From: Izhakiella capsodis
GTDB lineage: Bacteria; Pseudomonadota; Gammaproteobacteria; Enterobacterales; Enterobacteriaceae
NCBI RefSeq assembly: GCF_900115045.1
Contig: NZ_FOVC01000009.1
Span: 68,115-132,114 of the forward strand
Direction: 5' to 3'
DNA: 64,000 bases
The notes beneath the pieces were generated by a model. It saw nothing but the letters and a program-made list of their open reading frames with translations, had not been told where the DNA came from and made no database searches. Shown here piece after piece: positions 56,657 through 64,000 of the stretch. The number at the start of each line of letters is the position of its first letter. Within the stretch, counting starts at the first letter, position 1. The position numbers were made by a program, and so were the translations under genes.

Positions 56657-57330
56657 CTATGGACATAATTCAGGGTTATTCACTGGTTGAATATAAGTCA
56701 GGGTGTAATGCAGTGGCTCGAAAGACGTATTGGGGATTCGCAACTCTCCCGTGCAGGTTGAACGTTCATCATGGTTATCTTTTTGGAAAAAATCGTACAG
56801 CGAGGATCTATCCAGTAGATACGCCTCCATTTCGCATTCAGAAAACCTATTATACTCACCGCTACGCGCTGCATATTCATTATATCTGATGATATATAAG
56901 CCATCATTCACATGGTGAAATCCGCTAAATCAACGAATTTAATCAGTGCTGCGTCGCTTCCTGAGATGACAGACACTCTGTCGATTTCTTATCTTGCAGC
57001 GGAATGAACCTTTTCAAGCCCATAGAACGGTTCGGCCGATACGTCGTGCATAAACTGCTGAAAAGGAATACCTAAGTGGTTAAGTGGGTTGTAGAGCTTT
57101 TTCTCTTGTGCTACGGAATGAATCTGTTTACCCAAATTGGACCGGGTTACCGGTGGGCGGTTTTCCATCCCCCTATACAAAGTACCCCAGCGATTCACTA
57201 ATGGCTGATTATTTACATTGGCGATTTTGGTTGATATACCTCCACTTTTCTTGCCCTTGGCGAGCGATGAGAGGAGTGCATGTTTATTTAAAATCTGAGA
57301 CGCTTTACTATCTAAACCGTTGATTATCAT
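56657..57330 (-). pseudogene. Small effector-like gene, interrupted
   Basis: About 225 codons in three pieces: MIINGLDSKASQILNKHALL through RWGTLYRGMENRPPVTRSNL to a TAA at 56989-56991; the same frame resumes as EIDRVSVISGSDAALIKFVD; after a frameshift near 56912 it continues NDGLYIIRYNEYAARSGEYN to RIPNTSFEPLHYTLTYIQPV and a stop at 56657. One nonsense codon and one frameshift. LYRGM resembles the arginine strand of ADP-ribosyltransferases and there are acidic residues later (SECEMEAYL), but I could not complete an R-S-E triad. Function unknown. Confidence 0.5.
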
Positions 57331-57719
57331 GATCTTTTTATCCCTTTAGAGGTGAACGGAAGTGGTATTGGGTCTGATACTCAGTGACATAAAAGCTCAC
57401 ATCAGGAAAAAAAGGGTGTCTAAAAAATCGGTGTCAATAATTTCTCTATTTATCAGACAATTAGCCCTTAACCTATGAAACCTTTCCCATACCATTGAGT
57501 TTCAAGCGACTATATTAGCTATCTGAGGTTTTATTTCTTTCAAAATTCGATTTTTCATGGTCGCAGGTGGCATATTGTAAATAAGAGGGATGCGTTATCG
57601 AAAGCCGTCGGGTTGATAATCAGTGTAAATTGGCGCTTAGTAAAAATGACAGGTTTCACAGCAGTTAAAGAAGGGTCTTAGCGATCCTTTTAATCTACGG
57701 TGATCATTTGCACACAAGT

Positions 57720-58080
57720 GAAAAGACGCTAAGGCGGGTTGACGCCCATTCTTGAAATCATGTGCCTTGACAGTACAGGCAACCCGCGCACAGGCGGTTT
57801 GTAGCATCAACTCTCTTCAAATCCATCTGTCGCTGGCTGCGGTAATCAACTTTAGCCAAACTGGACAATATTTTATCATACTCAGTTAGATTAGTTTCAA
57901 TGCGGTCGATGTGCTTTAGCAAATCATCAATAAATTGCTGAACCTGACGTGGTAAACAGCTCCTCTGTTCAGAAACCATGCTACGCAGAGCATCAACGTT
58001 CCCAGACATAGCGAATACCAGGCATAAAGGCCGCACTGTACCAGTAGAATGTCTAACTCATCAATAAGTCCGCGCAGTCA
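57720..58080 (-). mobile_element. IS110-family transposase remnant
   Basis: Minus-strand text in shifting frames matches the middle of IS110-family transposases: LRGLIDELDILLVQ (near 58060), then LPRQVQQFIDDLLKHIDRIE and YRSQRQMDLKRVDATN (57970-57800), and KAHDFKNGRQ (near 57750), the family motif next to the catalytic serine region. Both ends and the inverted edges are gone. It marks past insertion beside the large gene. Confidence 0.7.
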
Positions 58081-58700
58081 TCGAAACCAGATAACGGCTT
58101 GCACACGTCACCTGGGGAGTTTGACATAACCTGTTATCATTGCCCGCCAGGTAAACCTATGCATTGCTGTAACAGGACTGCTCGCCTTGCGTAGAGCAGT
58201 ATCAACATTCTCCCCGCCGCGAAACCTTCCTCGTTTACTTTTATCAGGCTCCAGCCAACAGCCATGCTGCAAACAACTCAACATCAACAGTCATTTCCAC
58301 AGAACAAAGTTTTAATGTTTGTATTATTAAGAGACTACTTAAGAATTTCGAACTGTCAGCTTTATTTTTTTAGTTTATCTGTATATTCTATGTGTAAATC
58401 GGTATCGGGGATAGAATAATTTGCAATAATCACATTAAATCTAATTATAAATTCACCACCACTCATTATGAGATATTTAATATTTTATGCTACCTCATAA
58501 TTTAAATAAGCGCAGACAGAATCCTGGTCAAACATATCATTAAAAAATGAACAAATTATTACAAACCCGATCCTTTATGAATTTATATTATTTCAATTCG
58601 CGAGCATTAAACCTCTCCAGATTATAAACGTAGGAGTTCCAGTACAGAACCCCTAAATCAACAACAAGTGACTGTCAGCTCAGGCCTGAGCTAATACTAA
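58081..58700. other. AT-rich spacer downstream of the large gene
   Basis: No gene recognised. A perfect 16-base palindrome AGCTCAGGCCTGAGCT lies at 58677-58692, 9 bases past the stop of the 1759-codon gene; without a T tract it is a doubtful terminator. Confidence 0.4.
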
Positions 58701-61700
58701 TTAAATATACCATTGACCCTTGCCGTTTATGAATCTGTTTTCAGTGAATTTGTAACCAGCCTGAAGAAGCACTTCTGTATATCGGGAATTTTGTAGGCTT
58801 CGCTTATTCCTATTAACTTTTACTATGTTCCCTGAGCTGTTGACTTCAAATCCTTCAGACAGTTGTAAAGTAAGAGATGCAGCACTATCTGCATTGGACA
58901 TCAAAAAATGAGATCTCCAGCGCGGGTCTTTTAGTTTCTTTATAAATTCATTCCTATGCCAAGGATGAATATTAGCATCATCATTCATTTCAAGCCCTGC
59001 CCTTATGTAATCATCAGGTATTTCTGATGGGTTTGATAACAAATGATTCAACATATCAGTAATGCTTCCTCCAGCAGTATTTATATAAAAAATATCACGA
59101 GTACCTGTGAAATGTGTAGCTTCATGAATAACTGTCAACTTAGTTTCTGTAGTTGATGAACTAAGGTTAAAAAATATTGTGCGCGTATTATCGTGAGGAT
59201 TGCAATACGCTATCAAATATTTTTCACGATCATTTTTATAAAAAAGAATATTATCTTCGTTAAGATTCAGATCTTGCATATTATTATTTCTATTTTTTAA
59301 TGTTTGTAACATTTCTTCAATGAGATCAGGGTCATTAACCCCAGTCAGAGAGGATATATGATCGAATATCATGGCTCTGGACGCTGGCGTCGCGTCAGTG
59401 GCCAGGGCGGCGTCAACCACATCATTTGCCTTGTTCAGAACAAGATCAAGACCTGAGACATGCGTTAATAAATCCTCGGCCCGGGAGGTCTCTGTAGCTG
59501 TTGTAATAGCGGATACTCCACTGTTTCCGCGGCCTATCAATGTGCCACCTCTATGAGTTAATGCATTGATCATGTGTGGTAAGTAGTTTTCAACATCTGA
59601 AATGATATCTACTGGTACAGAATGAGGAGCGTTTAAGGACTGATCAATACTTTGGAAGCTACTCAATTCTATATCTTGATTTATCCTGGATCTACCAAAA
59701 AAGAAATCTAAGCAGTACAGATTATCCTTATTTCCGGGAGTGAAACCTTTTGGAGGAAGCCTTTCTTTATTGCTGACAGGCGAGGTCATTTCCATTTTAT
59801 CAATAGTCATATCTGAAGCGAATGTGATCATGCTATCTTCTGTTATTGCTTTAGGCATACTGATTAGCTCTTTAAACTTAGAGTAACCACCCGTAATTAT
59901 ATTATGGCTGAAAGGAATGGGATTCAGAATTCTAAGTGTGAGTAATGATCCTGATTTAGCAATTTGAGGTGTTTCTTTTATTAATCCGCGAAACGCGGAC
60001 ATAAAAGTTTCCCTGGCAGCCACTTCAGAAAACTTTTGCATAGATTTTCCTATCAATGAACTGAATTCTGCAATGCGACTTAACTCCGCTATGGCTGAAA
60101 GTGCTAAAAAAACGCCCTCTACAGTCTCATCTCTTTTACTAATAACATAACCTGGGTCATCTATCTTTTTCCTTGCAATAAGCGCAAAGGGTATAAGGCC
60201 AAGGGCAACATCTCCGCGGTTAAAAACATCGTCTGAATAGTATTCAATTTTATCCGAAACTTCTTTAAGAGTATGATTAAACTGCGTTCTGACATTAGAC
60301 TTAAGGTCTTCTTCAGTATTTTGTTTTTTAATTTTGAATACAGAAAAAAACTTTCCATCTATATCTATCGAGTTACCATTTGATAACTTAGGAAGGTGAG
60401 ACCCAATAGCGGATATATTCACAACCACGTCATCACTATTGTTATCTACAGGGTAAAATGATGTACTTACTTCGTCCGGTTTAAAGTAAAATGGTATAAA
60501 TGAATTTTTTAATTCCTGAGCCGAGAGTTTCATGATAAAAGGCAGATCTGCTATTTTATTGCCTTTGAAAATCTTAATATAGAACATACCCTCTGCTGTA
60601 TATGATACTATAAATTTTCCATTCGAAGTTTGCAGTATAGACATTTCATCTTCTCGTCCATTGATAAATGGACTCGAACTTACTACGTTTAATCTTTCAT
60701 TCCTACAATTTAGATGTTGGAGATTCCATTTATTTATAACTTTCGAATTTAACTCTTCCTCGCTAACACCACTCATAAAAAGTAAAAGGTTTGATAATTT
60801 TGTGGCTTCTGTGGATAAATCATCTCGTCTGTAACTGACAAATTGGTTTGCATAATCCTTAAAGCTAGCACACTGAGATCGTGGTTTTAGTGAATATACA
60901 GACTTATAGGATTTATGATAATCATCAAGGAATTTACTGTCTAAGAAAGATAACTCCGCACTTCTGAAAAGAGCAGTGATTTTAAACGGTGATAAATTGT
61001 GCCATAATATTTTTATCCAAACTTTTTCCAGATCACTAAAATTTTTTACGTCGGTACCACTGAGATTTTTCTCAATTAACTTGGATAGTTGATGTGTGAT
61101 ATTGCTATTGTTTTTATCATAAAATACAAACCAATGGAATGCAGAATATATTTCTAAAACCTTTGATTCAATAGTTGAAGCATGTAAAACATGTTCATAT
61201 ATATTGAGCGCCTGCTTTGTTGTCATGTTTTTGCAGTCATATAAATATTCAACTGCAGCAACTTTAGAATCTTCTATTTTTTCAAGATCTGTAATAGGTG
61301 GAGTTCTCTCTATTTTGTTTTTTGGTTTTAGAAATGATTCATCGGAGTCCTTGTTTTTCAAATGATCTTTAACTATATCAAGCAAGATAGATCGATCATC
61401 TAAGTCAGAATTCAAATAATAGTTTTCAAAAAGCAAAGATTCCAATTTTTCATTTATTTTATTGTGAGATATCTCAGTCTCATTGAATTTTAAACCATCA
61501 AATATGTTGTTAATTTTATTTGTGTTATCTTTAATAATGGTCAGTATCGCATTACTATGAATCTCGTCTATTCCACTTATCTTATCCAGGTCTTGATTGA
61601 CCAGTTCTTTGAATAAGTTATTTTCAGAGTTAATCAAATGCTTTGAATATTCATTAGATAACACCCGCTGAAACCTGGTGTATCTATTCATTAATACTCT

Positions 61701-63980
61701 AATTAATACCTTTGTATTTTTAGCATAGGTATTTAAAAGATAACCATTAATTGTAAGATTACTCAAAAATGCGTTAATAAACTCAATTCTTTTTTCCTTA
61801 AAGGTTTTATCCCAATTGCTAAGCTCTTTTAATACCTTTATTTGTAATGAGTGATTTTCTGCATCAGGGAATTTTAGAATTTTATCTAATAGTCTGCTGG
61901 AAAAAAATAAATCACGAGTTTTAAACTCGTCGGGAACGGAAGATAATAACTTTACGTATACGTTTTCTTTTGCAATTTTTTTCGCAATTTCATGTATATT
62001 TTTAATTCCATCGTCACCGGTTATACTACCATGAATAAAACTGCCAACCAACTTATTATTCTCAGTTAAACCCTTCGATAAGTTCAATAACGTATGGTAT
62101 TCCAATGAATTTTTATTCAGTAAGGATATTTTTTCCGGCCCTGCTTTAGAAAAAACAGTATTTAACATCTCAGTAATTTCTTCAATGATTATTGTAGCCA
62201 CTCGTGTATAATCATTGGGCGTGCCGACATCAGGATTATAAATGCTCGCCCTGAATAAATTTTTATCCATTTTATCAAAAAACTTTCTAACATACCCACT
62301 ATCTGATGGAATTATTTTATTATTGAATAATTCATTAATTTCTTCCCTTCTTTTCAATTTGTCTTTTTGTTGCTGTGTCGATAGCGCTCCATCGTAATTC
62401 CCTAAAATATTTAGCGTTTTCTGAAGATCAAATATTACCTGAATATCCTCTTTTCCCATAATTATTGCACTGTTAATAATTAATTCTATCTTATCAAAAA
62501 TCAATTTATTTAAATTACTAACAGCGAAGTTCGTTTCGATATCTGTTTCGTTTTTAAAAATCTCATTCAACATTGCATTGATTAGTTGTATTGCATCTGG
62601 GTTTTTAATTTTAGTGAAAATTGAGTTTCTAAAAAAAAGTTCCGCCTGCATCTTGTTTATCTCTTTTTTATGAAGTAGTTCCTGAGGCGATCTAGGTTTT
62701 TCCAAATGTGAGTTGATAAGTTTTCTTTCTTGGCTGCTTAGATGAACTTCAAAGATCTCACTGATTCCTTTTAATTCATCCAGCTCAAGTTTCGACAGGA
62801 TAAAAGGATATTTATCCAGAAGATTGATGCGTTCAAGAAGCGTATCTCGAACTTTCAGAGATAATTTAACTAAATTTAGCTTACCATTACTTTCGTCATT
62901 TTTGTGAGATATAACCCCAGGATCTAATCTGGCATTTTTTATTATATCCATTATTATCTCAGCAATTTTATTACTGATGTTCAAGTGTGGAAATATATCA
63001 TTCATGACACTCTCATCAGTAACAGTGTTATCTGTATACAACCGGAATTTTAGAGGTTTGCTTACCAAAGCTGATATTATGGGTTGTTCATCATCTAAAC
63101 CCTCTGTATTAAGGGTTGGGATCACTGAATCCGAGCGTCCAGATGTAAGGCGATTATAAATATAACAACCCGTCCCCACTCCTAACGTGACTCCAGCTGC
63201 AATAGTCGTTTTACTCTTCAGGGCCTGTATATATGGTGTTGTCACCGATGCCACAGCGGCGCCTGTCACCAGAGGCAGTAAAGCCTCCCCACCACTCCGG
63301 CTTGTTTCTGCCGAGGTTACCTGCGTTTCCGGCATCTCGGTGTGTACAGGTAGGCTGTCAGTCTCTTTCGTCAACGGCTCAGGATAAGCGATGGCATCAC
63401 ATTTCGTATTAAAATGCGCGTTGGTTACAACTTTTTCGTTTATTCGCTGGCGGCTCTCAGTCTTAACGTCTGTACAATACAGCAGGTCTGAAAGACCACT
63501 CTCCTGCCGGAGTTTATCCACAGCCAGATAATGCGCCTGTTCAGGCAAAGAGAGAGGGGTATTTCCCCCGGTCGCAGGGGCCGGCCTGTTCTGTACCGTC
63601 GCTCGGGTGTAAGCCTCGGGGCTGGCTGTTGAATTTGACGAAAATGCGGTAAGCCGTGGTATTGAGGAAGAGCAGGAAACGGCTGCATCGCATACCTCTC
63701 TGGTCAATTCTGCCTCGGTATCCACCTCAAAAGCTGGCGCACGTTGTGATGTGCCGGTATTTTCAGGGATTGCCGCGCCGGACGGCAGACTGCCCGCCAT
63801 ATTTCCCAGCGCAGCCCAGTAATGACTGGCGCGGATAAAAATATTAGCCATAAAGGCCGGGACCCTCAGAACACCGCGCTGCGGGGCCCCTGCGTCTTTC
63901 ATCCAGCGTCCCGCCACAATGGCCGTAATCGCCAGGGCTGTAAACAGATGGATGGAAGTCTGATTTTCTTCGTTGCCCAT
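58701..63980 (-). CDS. Giant mosaic protein with C-terminal aspzincin-type metalloprotease motif
   Basis: 1759 residues, not assigned to a named protein. Hydrophobic segments at about 10-24 and 258-276 flank a Ser/Thr/Ala-rich region. Residues 290-1300 are helical, Lys/Asn/Ile-rich and coded by conspicuously AT-rich DNA, while the first ~280 codons and a patch near 59340-59530 are G+C-richer, so the gene is a mosaic. The C-terminal domain carries HEATH at 1619-1623, then GTRDIFY at 1626-1632 and SNADSAASL near 1696: HExxH plus GTxDxxY is the zinc signature of aspzincin (M35-type) peptidases, which also occurs in bacterial toxins. The frame has no stop up to the window edge, so the true start may lie upstream; ATG 63980 has no clear ribosome site. 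Probably a secreted toxin or effector. Confidence 0.8.
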   Translation of the reverse strand: MGNEENQTSIHLFTALAITAIVAGRWMKDAGAPQRGVLRVPAFMANIFIRASHYWAALGNMAGSLPSGAAIPENTGTSQRAPAFEVDTEAELTREVCDAAVSCSSSIPRLTAFSSNSTASPEAYTRATVQNRPAPATGGNTPLSLPEQAHYLAVDKLRQESGLSDLLYCTDVKTESRQRINEKVVTNAHFNTKCDAIAYPEPLTKETDSLPVHTEMPETQVTSAETSRSGGEALLPLVTGAAVASVTTPYIQALKSKTTIAAGVTLGVGTGCYIYNRLTSGRSDSVIPTLNTEGLDDEQPIISALVSKPLKFRLYTDNTVTDESVMNDIFPHLNISNKIAEIIMDIIKNARLDPGVISHKNDESNGKLNLVKLSLKVRDTLLERINLLDKYPFILSKLELDELKGISEIFEVHLSSQERKLINSHLEKPRSPQELLHKKEINKMQAELFFRNSIFTKIKNPDAIQLINAMLNEIFKNETDIETNFAVSNLNKLIFDKIELIINSAIIMGKEDIQVIFDLQKTLNILGNYDGALSTQQQKDKLKRREEINELFNNKIIPSDSGYVRKFFDKMDKNLFRASIYNPDVGTPNDYTRVATIIIEEITEMLNTVFSKAGPEKISLLNKNSLEYHTLLNLSKGLTENNKLVGSFIHGSITGDDGIKNIHEIAKKIAKENVYVKLLSSVPDEFKTRDLFFSSRLLDKILKFPDAENHSLQIKVLKELSNWDKTFKEKRIEFINAFLSNLTINGYLLNTYAKNTKVLIRVLMNRYTRFQRVLSNEYSKHLINSENNLFKELVNQDLDKISGIDEIHSNAILTIIKDNTNKINNIFDGLKFNETEISHNKINEKLESLLFENYYLNSDLDDRSILLDIVKDHLKNKDSDESFLKPKNKIERTPPITDLEKIEDSKVAAVEYLYDCKNMTTKQALNIYEHVLHASTIESKVLEIYSAFHWFVFYDKNNSNITHQLSKLIEKNLSGTDVKNFSDLEKVWIKILWHNLSPFKITALFRSAELSFLDSKFLDDYHKSYKSVYSLKPRSQCASFKDYANQFVSYRRDDLSTEATKLSNLLLFMSGVSEEELNSKVINKWNLQHLNCRNERLNVVSSSPFINGREDEMSILQTSNGKFIVSYTAEGMFYIKIFKGNKIADLPFIMKLSAQELKNSFIPFYFKPDEVSTSFYPVDNNSDDVVVNISAIGSHLPKLSNGNSIDIDGKFFSVFKIKKQNTEEDLKSNVRTQFNHTLKEVSDKIEYYSDDVFNRGDVALGLIPFALIARKKIDDPGYVISKRDETVEGVFLALSAIAELSRIAEFSSLIGKSMQKFSEVAARETFMSAFRGLIKETPQIAKSGSLLTLRILNPIPFSHNIITGGYSKFKELISMPKAITEDSMITFASDMTIDKMEMTSPVSNKERLPPKGFTPGNKDNLYCLDFFFGRSRINQDIELSSFQSIDQSLNAPHSVPVDIISDVENYLPHMINALTHRGGTLIGRGNSGVSAITTATETSRAEDLLTHVSGLDLVLNKANDVVDAALATDATPASRAMIFDHISSLTGVNDPDLIEEMLQTLKNRNNNMQDLNLNEDNILFYKNDREKYLIAYCNPHDNTRTIFFNLSSSTTETKLTVIHEATHFTGTRDIFYINTAGGSITDMLNHLLSNPSEIPDDYIRAGLEMNDDANIHPWHRNEFIKKLKDPRWRSHFLMSNADSAASLTLQLSEGFEVNSSGNIVKVNRNKRSLQNSRYTEVLLQAGYKFTENRFINGKGQWYI

Positions 63981-64000
63981 AAGAGGCTGCAGAAAAGTCT

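Noticed and set aside
58677..58692. Palindrome AGCTCAGGCCTGAGCT as terminator of the giant gene
   Set aside because: It lacks a T tract on the relevant strand and has almost no loop; noted only as a palindrome.

Overview
The window comes from an enteric gammaproteobacterium of the Erwinia/Pantoea type, most likely an Erwinia. This rests on protein resemblance to Escherichia coli orthologues (rhlB-gppA, dctA-yhjJ-kdgK-yhjG-yhjE, proK), on plant-associated enteric gene types and on the many decayed genes. It was judged by eye, so the species is not fixed.

Layout. 1-3981: the end of rhlB, gppA, a frameshifted acyltransferase and a cytochrome b561. 3982-15135: a block matching the E. coli yhj region (hmsP/pdeK pseudogene, dctA, yhjJ, kdgK, yhjG, yhjE) with the cellulose genes and yhjH missing; kdgK has a near-perfect KdgR operator. 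15136-20175: metal homeostasis. A PhoP-box promoter and long leader with an MgtL-like peptide precede an MgtA/MgtB-type Mg2+ ATPase, followed by an MgtR-like micro-ORF; then mntP with an MntR-type operator. 21149-25850: a cdiB-cdiC-cdiA-cdiI contact-dependent inhibition locus. The outer-membrane transporter and acyltransferase are intact. CdiA has lost nearly all of its repeat stick and carries a frameshift and three in-frame stops, but the Ntox17-like toxin tip and Imm31-like immunity gene remain readable.

25927-46112 is a complete, self-contained formate hydrogenlyase module: fhlA-hypEDCBA on the minus strand, diverging from hycABCDEFGHI, then hydN-fdhF-hypF and a NiCoT nickel permease on the plus strand. 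Formate is oxidised by FdhF, electrons pass through HycB/F/G to the [NiFe] subunit HycE, the Hyp proteins and HycI mature the metal centre, and FhlA with sigma-54 activates divergent promoters. FdhF has cysteine, not selenocysteine, at position 140.

46528-64000 is an accessory, increasingly AT-rich region: a YrzE-like membrane protein behind a possible attenuator, a DUF421 protein, a 1440-residue Rhs protein without a recognisable PAAR domain and with a His/Cys C-terminal domain, tRNA-Pro(CGG), a decayed eptB, decayed AT-rich genes, an IS110-family scar and a 1759-residue mosaic protein with a C-terminal aspzincin-type metalloprotease signature. The last is the best candidate for something undescribed.
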